NCBI GenBank assembly: GCA_963971535.1
Contig: OZ020589.1
Coordinates: 96,034,324-96,098,323, forward strand
DNA: 64,000 nucleotides
Direction: 5' to 3'
Source of the DNA: Notolepis coatsorum
Lineage: Eukaryota; Chordata; Actinopteri; Aulopiformes; Paralepididae
Position 1 is the stretch's first letter, and every line of letters starts with the position of its first letter. This document shows, piece after piece, positions 1-10,385 of this stretch. A model generated the notes under the pieces. The model did not search any database. It was not told the origin of the DNA and worked only from the letters and a program-made list of their open reading frames with translations. A program made the translations under genes and the position numbers.

Positions 1-119
1 TCGTTTTACCTGATTGGATAGTTTTGGTTTAGCACTCCTACAGAGTTACACAAGTTAAAGGCGCTAGATAACATTCAGCCTCTAGATGTCGCACAAGAGC
101 ACCAGCAAGTCATTTATCC

Positions 120-180
120 CAGCGGTTCTCAAACTACGGGTCACGACCCAAAGTGAGGTTGTGGGTAGGTGACAGCATTG
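120..180 (+). mobile_element. Isolated hAT-like left end
   Basis: The stretch opens with CAGCGGTTCTCAAACTACGG followed by a GGTCACGACCC-like motif, the usual start of many hAT family termini. The element at 49763 opens with the same CAGCGGTTCTCAA. I find no matching inverted end downstream, so this is an unpaired, probably truncated end. Confidence 0.35.
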
Positions 181-1794
181 GCAAGTAAAAAAAAAATACG
201 ATATATATATTTTTTATTATATATATTTTTGTATGTTCTGGCAACATATTTTGGCTAAATATGCCTCATTTTATAAATGTGTATTGATAACATAGTGTTG
301 TAAAAAAAAGAAAAGGTCTAATATATGCATTATCAAGTTCAACAACGTGTGCGTTTATTTTGATATTCCTTAATTCCACGCTGAAATTACGCGATACATT
401 AACTCAATCCCCGCCAACAACGATTATATACGTGTTTGGCCGACAACCGTTGAACGCCAACCACGTATATGTTATTTGATCGTTTTTCCTTTTTTTAGAT
501 ATTCATTATTCATCCAGGGACCTTGGTGTTACCATAGGGAATGAGTCTGAGATCGCCAAAGTGCAATACCGGCCGCATCCAGCTAGACGGCGGTATCGAG
601 CACCCTTTGTAACCTTGTATCTAGCCTGTGTAACGGAGAAATGTCTCCGGTCTCACTTTTCCTTGTCGGCCGAGTGGAGCGGTTCTCCCGGTTCCATTGA
701 AGAGTGAAATATCCCCAATTCATATGTTGTGGTGGGTTATGCCGTGGACCAAATGGACATCGGATGACCAGATGGCGATCAAACAATAAATTGGAATATT
801 ATTTTTGAAATACTCCCAGGTAAATCACAGGTAAGGACTATCTGACGTACATTTTTGCTTGATCCTGCAATGCTTTTATACCGATCAGGCTAATAAGCGT
901 TTTTAGTGTTCAATACGAATGCTGTTACTGACAATCAAATAATCAGAACCCCCCCCCCCCCCCCCCTTTCATGCATTCATGATGAAACATAATACTTATG
1001 ACATAGATGTGATTTGGGAATAGTAGCGTGTACAGGCAAGAAACGGCAATGTCTATAGTAGAATTTACGTATAAGGCTATAACTCAGCATTTCGGGAATT
1101 ACCCCAGACCGCTCTAAAACTTATACTTATATTCACCACGGTATAACACCGGAACGTATGTGTAACGGTTCACCGTTCCCTGGCCAGACTCCCCCTCCTA
1201 CTCCCCCCTCCCCTCCTGTCCATCCTGGCTTCATGAACTGCCAGCCTTTCATAAACTGTCCTCTGCTGCCATCCTGTGGACTTCCGTCGCTACTACCTCT
1301 ATTTATGTTCACCCACTTCCTTGTCAATCTGTCCTTAGTCATTAATGTACTTTCTGTCATGTTGTCATCTAGCCTAGCTTTTAGTCTCCCCTGTGTCTGT
1401 GTAACTCTTGTTATCTTTAGTCTTTACCCCTATGTGTTCAGTCTGTTCTTGTCCCCATGTGTGTCTCGTTTGCTGATTGCCCTGCTGTGTCTCATGTGTT
1501 AATTGTTCCCTCTATATCTGCTGTGTGTTCCCTGCCCTCCCCTCGGTTCATTGTTTTGGTTCCTGTTTGGTGTCCACGTTTGCTACTACTTTGTGTTCAT
1601 GGTCCGTTTGCTGTTGCTGTTCTTGTGATCCTGTGACCCCCTATCCAGCATTTTTTTGTAGTAAGTGTTTCCAGTGTTAGTGTTCTTTGTTCTCCATCTT
1701 TGTTTTCGTGTTACAGTTCGTTTTTGGTTAGTGCTTTGTTTGTAGATTAGTTTGGTCTGTGCTTGGGTCTTCCGCCAACACTATCCCTAACAGT
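181..1794. other. No gene recognised; AT-rich then pyrimidine-rich
   Basis: The first part is AT-rich with a poly-C run near 951-966. The stretch from about 1160 to 1740 on the plus strand is unusually pyrimidine- and GT-rich and leads straight into the A/S/T-rich open frame, so it may be part of the same unit. Short open frames here carry no recognisable domain. Confidence 0.4.
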
Positions 1795-2907
1795 ATGAAC
1801 CGACCAGTACTGGACCAAGTGAACAGGACGAGGGAGGCCTTGCGCACCCTTGACACCTTTTTTAGGGTTGATTTTTCAGCCTCCATCCTGGCTGAGAGGA
1901 TGTCTGCCCTGGAGCTAATGCGCTCCATCGGCTCCAATCCCACAGCTTGGACAGACTCAACTGTTAGCTTAGCCTCAACTGCTAGCGTAGCTACTGCTAG
2001 TACAGTCCCTACTGCTAGTGTAGCTTCCACAGTTAGCACGGTCCCCACGGCTAAGTCTGTGGTTACCACAGTTAGGAGAGTCTGTGTGGGCTCCTTGGCC
2101 CCTACTGCTAGCCCCACTTTATGTGTAGCGCACTCAGCTAGCATGGCCTCCACGGCTAGCACAGCCCCTATAGCTTCGTCAGCTAGCCTGTTCCCCACTG
2201 CTAGGACTGCCCCTTCAGCTAGCAAGGTCAGTTTCCCTGGAGCCGCTCTGTCGGCTAATCCCTTGGTCTCCACGGCTAGCACAGCCTCTACTGCTAGTAC
2301 AGTCCCTACTGCTAGCGTAGCTTCATCAGCTAGCCTGTTCCCCACTGCTAGGACTGCCCCTTCAGCTAGCAAGGTCAGTTTCCCTGGAGCCGCTCTGTCG
2401 GCTAATCCCTTGGTCTCCACTGCAAATTCTATGTTTCCCACGGCTAGGTCTGCCCCTTCAGCTAGCACTCATAGTTTCCCTGGAGCCGCTCTGTCGGCTA
2501 ACTCCTTGGCCCCTACTGCTAGCCCCACTTTATGTGTAGCGCACTCGGCTAGCACGGCCTCCACGGCTAGCACAGCCCCTACTGCTAGTACAGTCCCTAC
2601 TGCTAGTGTAGCTTCATCAGCTAGCCTGTTCCCCACAGCTAGGACTGCCCCTTCAGCTAGCTTGTTCTCTACTGCTAGCTTAGCTTCTACTGCTAGTACA
2701 GTTCCTACTGCTAGCATAGCCTCTGCAGCTAGCACTGCCCAGGCAGTTAACCCAGCCTCTACTGTCAGCCTAGCCCCTGCTACTGTAGCCCTGGCTGCTC
2801 CTGTCCCTTCTCCGGCTCCCGGGGAGACCCCGACTTTTGGTCCGTGCCCTGCTTCTGCTCCTGTACACGGGGAGTCACCTGTTTCCGGTTCTACGCCCGA
2901 GTTATGA
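1795..2907 (+). CDS. Unrecognised Ala/Ser/Thr-rich repetitive open frame
   Basis: A frame of about 370 codons runs from an ATG at 1795 to a stop at 2905-2907. The first 50 or so residues are ordinary in composition and look helical (charged segments such as NRTREALRTLDTFF and ILAERMSALELMRS). From about residue 55 the chain becomes a low-complexity array of A, S, T, V and P, with recurring STAS, TVPTAS and SFPGAALSAN motifs, and it ends in a proline-rich tail. At DNA level the array is imperfect tandem copies in which GCTAGC recurs. No domain, signal peptide or membrane segment is visible. The minus strand is also open across the array, so openness alone is weak evidence of coding. The non-repetitive N-terminal segment could be a gag-like piece of a retroelement, but that is inference. 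I see no splice sites that would tie it to a neighbour. Confidence 0.35.
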   Translation: MNRPVLDQVNRTREALRTLDTFFRVDFSASILAERMSALELMRSIGSNPTAWTDSTVSLASTASVATASTVPTASVASTVSTVPTAKSVVTTVRRVCVGSLAPTASPTLCVAHSASMASTASTAPIASSASLFPTARTAPSASKVSFPGAALSANPLVSTASTASTASTVPTASVASSASLFPTARTAPSASKVSFPGAALSANPLVSTANSMFPTARSAPSASTHSFPGAALSANSLAPTASPTLCVAHSASTASTASTAPTASTVPTASVASSASLFPTARTAPSASLFSTASLASTASTVPTASIASAASTAQAVNPASTVSLAPATVALAAPVPSPAPGETPTFGPCPASAPVHGESPVSGSTPEL

Positions 2908-3029
2908 ATTTTTTTATTATATATTTAATTGGTAAACTTTGGTAACCTTTTACATCACAATTCACAACACTGGAATGGAATCTTGGAACCTATTCTACAC
3001 GTTCAAATGATGGTTGGTAATTTGGTTGA

Positions 3030-3250
3030 TTCTTAGTGTTCCCCCAGTTTGCTGAGTTTGAAACAGCTTTTTCCTTTGATGCTTCCAACACCTGGAATGT
3101 CCTCCAACTGACTCTGAAGCTGAAGGTTCTTCCTTCTTCTGATGCATTTAAAAGTATGACGTCTTATTTCGTAAGCTCGTCGTCGCTATAAATGAGGGTA
3201 ACCTCAGTGTCTTACGAGTTGAAATAAACGTTTGAAATCAAATCAAATGA
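3030..3250 (+). mobile_element. LINE 3' end relic (C-terminus of ORF2 and tail)
   Basis: Read on the plus strand, the segment encodes a short tail with FSFDASNTWNVLQ and SSDAFKSMTSYF, the pattern seen at the C-terminus of fish non-LTR reverse-transcriptase ORFs, ending at a stop. An AATAAA lies near 3224 and a short AAATC repeat tail follows. It is heavily 5' truncated and ends just beside the SRCR exon at 3265. Confidence 0.55.
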
Positions 3251-3264
3251 ATAGACCGGCTCAC

Positions 3265-3585
3265 TTGAACAGATCAGGCCGGCGTCCCGACGATGACTGC
3301 AACTATTCTCCCCGTACTGTTGGCGTCGACAGTGGGCGAGGGAGGTCTCGTTTCCTGTGCAGTACACGTTACTCCACCAGACCGGCCCGGTGCCCGGACC
3401 GAAGTAGGCGCCAGACAGGGCTTTCCGAGCAGAGCCGCAGTCCAGCACTCTGCAGAGCACCTCGACGTCTTTGATGTCCCACTGGTCGTCACACACGGTC
3501 CCCCACTGACCGTCGTACATCACCTCCACTCTGCCCGAGCATCGCTCTGTGGCCGTACCGTTGACCAGCCTCACGTGTGGATCAC
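3265..3585 (-). CDS. SRCR domain exon (fifth of five in the window)
   Basis: This exon encodes one complete scavenger receptor cysteine-rich domain of about 107 residues. In order it shows VRLVNGT, RCSGRVEV, WGTVCDD, VLCRVLDCG, VYCTGNETSLAHC and SCSHRRDAGLICS, giving the eight cysteines of a group B SRCR domain. An acceptor (TAAAG before GTGAT at 3585) and a donor (GTGAGC after 3265) bound it. Its length of 321 bp is 107 codons and both borders are phase 1, as is usual for SRCR exons, so it can be added or skipped without breaking the frame. NGT and NET sequons are present. SRCR domains act outside the cell, binding ligands or microbes. The parent protein could be a CD163-, DMBT1- or WC1-like receptor; one window cannot tell which. 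Exons further 3' are not seen. Confidence 0.88.
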
Positions 3586-4152
3586 CTTTAGAGATTTAGA
3601 TTAGATTGAATTGTATCATCATTATATACAGCACAAGAAAGGGAAGAAAGGGATTCAAAGGAGGTGTATTTCTATTGCCGGGGTTAACTTGTGGAACAAT
3701 GCTGATATCAATTTAAGAATAAGACAGTCACTTTTGTTTTTCAAATAAATGGTTTGTATAGCTATATTTGAGGGGGAGGGGGGAAGGGTTAAGGTTAGTT
3801 TAAGGTAACATTGTGGTTAAGGTTAGGGTTAGGGTCTCGGTAGTCTTGCTGTAAAGGCACTTGCCTCCCATGCGAGTGCCACGGGTTCATTCCCCAGCAA
3901 GGGAACTGAAATTTTTCTGAATCTTTTGAATATGTACTTATTTGTAAATACGTAAATACTTTAATATATTACTTATTTGTAATATCTACACATTGTACAT
4001 TTTTGTAAATTCGTCAATATATTACTGATGGCTGTAACACAACATACAATTATGTACCTTTTTCCTGTGGTCGAGTAAAAAGTACTTTATTTACAGATTT
4101 AGCATGAAGGGACAATAGATGGAAACAGTGATTATGAACACATCTATCTTAC
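3586..4152. other. SRCR intron with telomere-like motif and tRNA-like head
   Basis: This short intron separates two SRCR exons. Near 3775-3835 it carries a degenerate GGTTAGGG-type stretch. At about 3832-3905 a tRNA-like sequence follows, with a B-box-like GGGTTCATTCCCC, suggesting a decayed SINE head. The rest is AT-rich with nothing recognised. Confidence 0.4.
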
Positions 4153-4446
4153 CTGAACAATTAAGAGACACATCTCCAACTCTTGTGGTTTGGACCTGAA
4201 TTAAGCACTGCGTGATAGAGGTCTCAATACCAATGCAACCAGTTGTATAACCTCTGAGCGCTGTGGCATCCCCAGGTTGGGATCTCACTGGAAGACTAGC
4301 AGGCTTCCCACAGTCCAATTCTTCGCACACCAAGGTGGCTTCTCTGGTGGTCCAGTCACTGTTACCAATCGTGCCCCAGTGGTCAGCATAGTAGACCTCC
4401 ACTAGGCCAGAGCAGCGGTCAGTTCCATTCATCAACCTCACTGTAG
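4153..4446 (-). CDS. SRCR domain exon lacking two cysteines (fourth)
   Basis: The exon encodes an SRCR domain of about 98 residues: VRLMNGT, RCSGLVEV, WGTIGNSDW, LVCEELDCG, GCIGIET, TQC and a final SLNCS. The acceptor is CTTCCAG before 4446 and the donor GTAAGA after 4153; the length is 294 bp and both borders are phase 1. Compared with its sister exons, cysteine 2 (normally WGTVCDD) is replaced in WGTIGN, and the cysteine 7 region (normally CSHxEDAG) is shortened to RVGDVS without cysteine. In the group B SRCR fold, cysteines 2 and 7 form a disulphide, so the pair has been lost together while the rest of the frame is intact. That argues for a real, specialised domain rather than random decay, though a non-functional exon remains possible. 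Confidence 0.8.
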
Positions 4447-4513
4447 CTGGAAGACAAAGAATGGGTGAATCATTTGAATGGGTGCACATGGGCAGAGAAG
4501 CACACGCACACGA

Positions 4514-5765
4514 CTATGCTTGCACCTCATGGTACCAAAGCACCTCAAAGGCGCTAAAAACAAAATTACAAACATCTCAAAACAAACTGGTCAGACTACT
4601 GCTTGACCTTACTCCTAGAACCCACCTCACCCCTGCCCACTTTGACAACCTAGGATGGCTTAGAGTAGACGACAGAGTACAGCAACTTGCAATGGGCCTG
4701 GTCTACAAGATACACTACACAAGTTCAAGTTCAAGTTCTTTAATAGTTGTCATACAGAAGTACAGAATACTTTCATACAAAATGCTTCTTACTGTTACGC
4801 TCCAGAGACTGTGCTAGACAAGATAGTATCAAATAACATAATAACATAATATAGCATGAATTTAGAAGAAGAAAATGAGGTCACAGTGTTCGGTATAGAC
4901 ATATGTACAATGTTCTGAGTTACCATATAATATACAATACACAATACTATGCAGTGTACTAATGTACAGTACTATCTAGTGCAAAGCAGAAATGGGATGA
5001 GGTACAATTTTAGGTACAATTTACAGTAAGGTGTTTAAGTGTGTTTTACCTACACAACCAAGGTACTCATGTACATGTCAAAATACTTCCCAAAGGTCAG
5101 TGAATACCACGATCACAACACCAGAGGGAGCTCCACAAATCATGTTAAACCCAGATTCGGCTCAAACAAGGGACTAAACACGTTTCGCAATTATGCCACA
5201 TCAATGTGGAACGCCCTACCCAAAGCTGTAAAGGAATGTGAATCACTACCCACTTTCAAAACCACTCTCAAAGAACACCTACGGGAGACTGCAATTGGAA
5301 ACTGGCCCCTGTAAATGTCCTAACCCAACCCCGTCCAATGTACAGTAAGTTACCTAGTATGGTTGTCAATATTCCAATGTACAATTTTGCTTGTACAGTT
5401 GTACAGTGTTTCCCCCCCCAACCTCTCCTACCAAACCCCCCCCACCCAACCCCACCCAACCTCCTCCAATGTACAGTTTTTACGTCAAATGTATATACTC
5501 CCTTTTCTGGACTCTTTTTGTATCACAAACAGTACTGTATTTGCAAATCTGGTATGTCATAAATGTATAGATGTAGCAGTACTGTCTATCTGTATGTCAT
5601 GTATGTCATATATGTCATTATGAAATGAAAATGGTGGACCCTGGTGTAAACAAGACGAAAGTCTTTCTCTGGTCTGCATCCCCTTAACAATTGTGTGTAT
5701 TGAGCTGTACTATATTGTAGCCATTCTGCAATCTGTTAATAAAGTTTTCAATCAATCAATCAATC
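4514..5765 (+). mobile_element. 5'-truncated LINE, C-terminal ORF2 and 3' tail
   Basis: The plus strand encodes the end of a non-LTR retrotransposon ORF2 (YACTSWYQS, KLQTSQNKLVRLLLDL, HLTPAHFDNLGWLRVDDRV, then NYATSMWNALPKAVKECESL), interrupted by a separate insertion at 4723-5049. A 3' UTR follows, with the phrase CCATTCTGCAATCTGTTAAT and an AATC simple-repeat tail ending near 5765. The same family occurs at 51485-52384, and tail-only copies lie near 15563, 17260, 37865 and 46625. It is antisense to the SRCR gene, and its left edge lies about 65 bp from the exon acceptor at 4446. Confidence 0.8.
4723..5057 (-). mobile_element. Short LINE 3'-end insertion with 8-bp duplication
   Basis: This segment breaks the LINE ORF at KIHYT and is flanked by CTACACAA at 4715-4722 and 5050-5057. 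The related copy at 51.8-52.4 kb has no insertion at this point, so the empty site is seen directly. The insert begins with GTTCAA repeats and then a sequence ending in CTTACTGTTACGCTCC, which looks like the reversed 3' tail of another LINE family. Confidence 0.65.
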
Positions 5766-5856
5766 AATCAATCAGTCAGAGTTCGAGTCCAAGTCATCAA
5801 GGTTGAATCCACTCTGGCAGTCAAAGAGCTGACGTCCAAATAAAAAGAGGTCTACA

Positions 5857-7002
5857 AACCTGTTCCACCCAACGGGGTCGGTACCGACCCCAAAATGGCA
5901 TCTGGTCATAAATCTGGTCATAAATCAATATTTTATTAGTGTTGCAAAAAAAAAATTGATTTTAAAATCAAACGTATTCAAGTATTAACATCACTAACAT
6001 GTCACAAAAGCATGTAGAATGTATATTATCATCAATACGTTAGTTTAGCAATAGGTTAAAAGTGCCATTAGATAGTTTTAACTTCTCGATTTGCTGAAGT
6101 CTATTGCAAGACGACGACCATTTTGGACATTTTGAACCATGGGAATTGTAGTTTTTTTGCGGACATTTTGTCGAGGGCATGCATAGCTGTGGATCAGCGT
6201 TGGAATTTTTCCGAACTACACTTCCTGGCAGATTCTATTGGGGTTCAAAGTTCAGTGTTCTGAATGAATTATATCGATAACTGATATTATTCGGGATAAT
6301 AAGCCACAAAAGATAACGTTTTTAACAAATATTGAAACACAGTTAGTTTCTCCTCCCTATTGTCAGCATGTAGCAACAATTAGATCTGAAATTAGTTTCA
6401 AAATGGTTGCACTGTGGTGAAAATAAAAAAGTACAGTAAATTACAGTAGATATCATTATCTGTTCTTATGCACGCCTGGTGATACTAAATCCAAATTGAA
6501 GTCTGGCATTTGAAAGATAATATATGCATATATATATAAATATGCAAATTGGCTATAAGGTAATTTATAAGCATCATATTCTATATTCTATAATAATATT
6601 TCAAATTGCATTGGTCCGGATGGGAGAATTCAGTACTGTATCTACACAACCTTCGGTTTAATCATCTTCCCTTTATTTCCTTAGATTCTTTTTACACATG
6701 ATCTCAAGAGGGTACTGAACGAGATCAGTGGCAGTTTTTTAAGTTTGGTCATTATTATCATGGTGTTATTCACTGTCAAAGATGCAAAGAAAAATCATTA
6801 TTCATATTCTCCTTTGTTTCATCACAATTTAAGCAAGCCTAGTAATAGACACAATATTTCTGACACTGTGAATACATTCCCAGAGGTCCATAGATGTCCC
6901 TAGATACCAAGAATATGCAAATGGTCCTTGTAGAAGTGGAGCAATATTCCATTTACCTAGGTATATATTTTAGGCGAAAATATCCCACGGGTGGAACAGG
7001 TT
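5857..7002. mobile_element. Putative non-autonomous TIR transposon
   Basis: The two ends are perfect inverted repeats of AACCTGTTCCACCC (5857-5870 and 6989-7002). The interior is AT-rich with no coding frame. No clear target duplication is visible, so the exact border and superfamily are uncertain. A related unpaired end appears near 29365-29380. Confidence 0.45.
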
Positions 7003-7266
7003 AAACATAAATGACACACTGCAGTCAACGTTTCAAAGGGAATTTATTTACTTTGTGACACAATAGCCAAATAAATGCACTAGCCATCAATATCTTATGC
7101 CAAATTATTGGGGCCTATAACAATTATTATTATAATTTTTTGTAACTGTATTTATCAATTAACAAGTCTGAGTCTGCACCTTCCAAGTCCATGTCCGAGT
7201 CATCAGTGCTCAAGTCAAGTTGAGTCACAAGTCCTGAAAATCAGACTCTAGTACTACAGCACTGGT

Positions 7267-7344
7267 CAGTGGGCGAGGGAGGTCTTGTTTCCCATGCAGT
7301 ACACGTTAGTCCACCAGACCGGCCCGGTGTCCGAACCGAAGTAG
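7267..7344 (-). pseudogene. Fragment of an SRCR exon
   Basis: These 78 bases match positions 3330-3407 of the fifth SRCR exon with only about six or seven differences, covering the segment around the FGPGTGPVWWSNVYC motif. The rest of the exon is absent and there are no splice borders, so this is a broken duplicate. It sits in the same intron region and the same orientation as the parent gene and is followed by a poly-C run near 7369-7383. Confidence 0.75.
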
Positions 7345-7841
7345 ATGTTAACCATGGCTGTCAGACACCCCCCCCCCCCCCCCACTGCAAAGAGTTCATG
7401 TGGTTGTCATGTGTATTGTGAGTGGTATATCTTTTTTTTTAGATGGTTTTGTATCTCTGTGATTTGTGTGATGTATCAACAGCATATAGACAAGTGAGTG
7501 ATGTGAGTGGAATAGCTAGGTTTCGAGTGCATTATCATGAGATGTTGATGCTTGTTGGGATGTAGCTCAGCCAATCACAATGATATATGGATGCATGTTT
7601 ACCATGTTGACTTGTGTATTCTTTCAACAATTTATATATATATTTCCTCTTTGTGATCCATTCCAGTTTTAAAAATGGGAAGCATGACAGATGTAAACAA
7701 GAGGAATGCACTCAGTAGAGTGTGTAGACCTTAGCCAAGGCTTAACAACATTTTACTGGGTAGATGACAGAAACAATAGTTGTATATTATTGCCTATACT
7801 CAACAGACCCAGGCTGTAACTCCATGTTTTATGCAGTGGTG
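7345..7841. other. Intron sequence, nothing recognised
   Basis: Apart from the poly-C run near 7369-7383 this stretch is AT-rich with no coding frame, paired inverted repeat or tandem array that I can support. Confidence 0.4.
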
Positions 7842-7863
7842 GAAGAAGTACACTTTACTTTAC

Positions 7864-8440
7864 TTAAGGCGAGACACTGCAGGTGAATAGTCAAATATCC
7901 TTTTTTTGTTGATTTTGAGATTTTGTTATATTTTGCTTCTTAAACATGTCTTCTATGAAACTAGTGACAATAAAACGTCAATAACACACATTTAGTTGTT
8001 TATTTTACATCATTTTGCCTTATTGCATCCATAAATGTGCACATATTTAATGGGGAAGTGCCTCATTTGCATATATAAACATACATTTCAGAAAACTTGC
8101 AATATATTTTTTCTTAGTTTATATGTACATAACAAATTGGGAAAGTTTCATAGTGGTATCTATTCAAATATGTTTTGCCTATTAGGGGGTACTACACTGT
8201 ACTACACTGTTTGTAGCCTGTGTGTAGTTCTGTTCAGTTCAATAACATCATTATTATTATTATTCAGTTATCAGGCATGTGTTTAGGTTGTCTATTACTA
8301 ATGGTTTGATTAGGTATTGTGTTTGTAAATATCTGTTTAAAAAAAAAAAGTATGGCATTTTACAATACAGAACTTTGAAGGCGTTTTCCCAAAAATTAGT
8401 TTTAAGAGTTTTTCCTCATACTCTGAGCCAGAAATCTCCA
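7864..8440 (+). mobile_element. TTAA-start repeat, copy 1
   Basis: The stretch begins TTAAGGCGAGACACTGCAGG and runs into a T-rich segment with GTTGATTTTGAGATTT. A second copy lies in reverse at about 52860-53132, beginning at TTAA there too and sharing both this left part and the segment with ACAGAACTTTGA. TTAA ends are typical of piggyBac-type elements, but the opposite end is not clearly preserved here. Confidence 0.5.
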
Positions 8441-8635
8441 CTTCAGTAGTGGTATGTGGTCCAGTAACTTATGCTGCTCTGATTAAATGTTATGTTAGAG
8501 TGGTATGTGGTCCAGTTATGCTTCTCTGATTAAAGGTTATGTTAGAGTGGTATGTGGTCCAGTTATGCTGCTCTGATTACATCATTTTGAAGTTGGCAGG
8601 CTTCAAATGTGAAAGTATATGTTTTATTTTGTATA
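8441..8635. mobile_element. Left part of an older hAT repeat split by a younger one
   Basis: The segment contains several near-identical copies of a GTGGTATGTGGTCCAGTTAT motif, then GGCTTCAAATGTGAAAGTAT. This continues after the younger element at 11059-11153 (CTTCAAAGTAACTAGTAACT). The same consecutive sequence is uninterrupted at about 43435-43560 and reversed at about 47150-47290. Confidence 0.6.
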
Positions 8636-9430
8636 CAGGGCCGCCTCAGGGGGTGTGCGAGCAGTGCGGTCGCACAGGGCCTCGCGGGAAGGGGGGCCTC
8701 GCACAAAAAAAAAAAATTATTTTATTTATTATTTCTTTTAATTTTTTTAATTTTTTTTGTGAGGCCCCCCTTCCCGCGAGGTCCTTTTTCATCACAGACC
8801 TAAAATCTAGTTTTGCTTATATGCTTATATATTTCCATTAGACACGTTTGTAGAATGTGTCTGACTTGTTCCTGGCTCTGCGGCTCTGCAGCAGACATAC
8901 TCACTATTGGAGCTCTGGGGCTCTGCAGCAGACATACTATTGGTTTCAACGAAGGGAGGGGTTACATGTGTACAGTCGGCCGGCGTGCGTCAGCTGCGTC
9001 TGACTATTTTGCGCGTGCAGCATTGGAGGTTATGCCAGCCAAGACAAAGAGGACGGTCGTTCGGCAGATGGACTGAAGATGAAAGTTGTTGCATGTTAGA
9101 CAGTTCAGTCAGGCTAGCCATGTCGGCTTAGCTAAAGGCAGGGACAGCTAGTTAGCTTTAGCTACGTTATAATATCGAGTGCTAACATGTGGTTCAGTCG
9201 GGATAGCCATGTCGGCTAGTATCTTAGCTAAAGGCTAACTAGCGTTAGCTAACCTAGAGAGAGCGCGTGCAGCATTGTTATGCCAAGATGAAGAGGACGG
9301 TCGTTCGGCACATGAACTTCGTCAACTCCACGCGGTTGTCTCCATCCTCTTGGACGTTTGGTGAGTTTTTAATGCACTCTATTCTATTCCCGCCGTGGAG
9401 ATATCTCTCTCTCTCTCTCTCTCTCTCTCG

Positions 9431-9850
9431 GGCCGGCTAGCTATCATGGCTAACGTTATGTTGGCTAACGTTATGTGGAGCCAGCGGGCCGGCTAGCTAT
9501 CGTAGCTGACGTTCTGTTGGACCAGCGGGCCGGCTAGCTATCGTAGCTAACCTTATGTTGAGCTAGCGGGCCGGCTAGCTATCGTAGCTAATGTTATGTT
9601 GAGCTGGCGGGCCGGCTAACTATCGTAGCCAACGTTATGTTGAGCTAGCGGGCTGGCTAGCTGTCGTAGACGTTATGTTGAGCCAAGCGGGCCGGCTAGC
9701 TAACGTAGCTAATGTTATATTGAGCCAAACGGGCCGGCTAGCTGTCGTAGCTAATGTTATATTGAGCCAAAGCGGGCCGGCTAGCTAACGTAGCTAACGT
9801 TATATTGAGCCAAACGGGCCGGCTAGCTGTGGTAGCTAACGGTGTGTACC
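9431..9850. repeat. About 41-bp minisatellite in the hAT element
   Basis: Roughly nine imperfect copies share GGGCCGGCTAGCTATCGTAG followed by CTAACGTTATGTTGAGC. Units vary by a few bases, and late units use TATATTGAGCCAAA. A CT run precedes it near 9403-9430. Confidence 0.8.
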
Positions 9851-10089
9851 TGGTGTCAGTACCTGGCTACTCTATTTGCAGTTAGCCTATTTAGCTGATG
9901 TCGGCCGTTGGCTCCTTGCTACTTTGTTTTCTCTGGGATAGACCCTCTTCTCTTTGGATTTAAGTGTTGATCTTTGTCCTTTTGGATCTATGTATATTCA
10001 TGTTGCCTTTGTGAAGTTATCTTTTCCTTCTGTTTTGTTCTTCCATTAAAAGTTGAATATCCTTTAGGGGCTCATCTTAGCTGTCTTGC

Positions 10090-10385
10090 TTATCTCTCTC
10101 ATACATGCTCTCTCTCTAACACACACACACACACAGACATGCTCTCTCTCTCTAACACACAAACACACATGCTCTCTCTCTCTCTCTCTCTCTTTCTAAC
10201 ACACACAGACATGCTCTATATCTCTCTCTAACACACAAAATGACATGCTCTCTCTCTATATTTCTCTCTCTTTCTAACACACATATACATGCTCTCTCTC
10301 TAACACACACACACAAACAGACATGCTCTCTCTCTATCTCTCTCTTTCTAACACACACAGACATGCTTTATCTATCTCTCTCTCT
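10090..10385. repeat. Compound CT / ACAC microsatellite
   Basis: Alternating blocks of (CT)n, (AC)n and ACATGCTCTCTCTC make a compound low-complexity region on the plus strand, inside the hAT element. The open frames here are simple-repeat artefacts. Confidence 0.8.

Noticed and set aside
600..780. Possible small structured RNA or tRNA (GGCCGAGTGG near 670)
   Set aside because: I could not fold a cloverleaf with a proper B-box, and no terminator or known RNA consensus is seen.
1728..2735. Minus-strand frames rich in LAVGTVLAVE opposite the A/S/T-rich frame
   Set aside because: They are the antisense shadow of the GCTAGC tandem repeats. The plus strand has the longer frame and a non-repetitive head.
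3775..3835. True interstitial telomere array
   Set aside because: Only a few degenerate GGTTAGGG-like units are present, too short and irregular.
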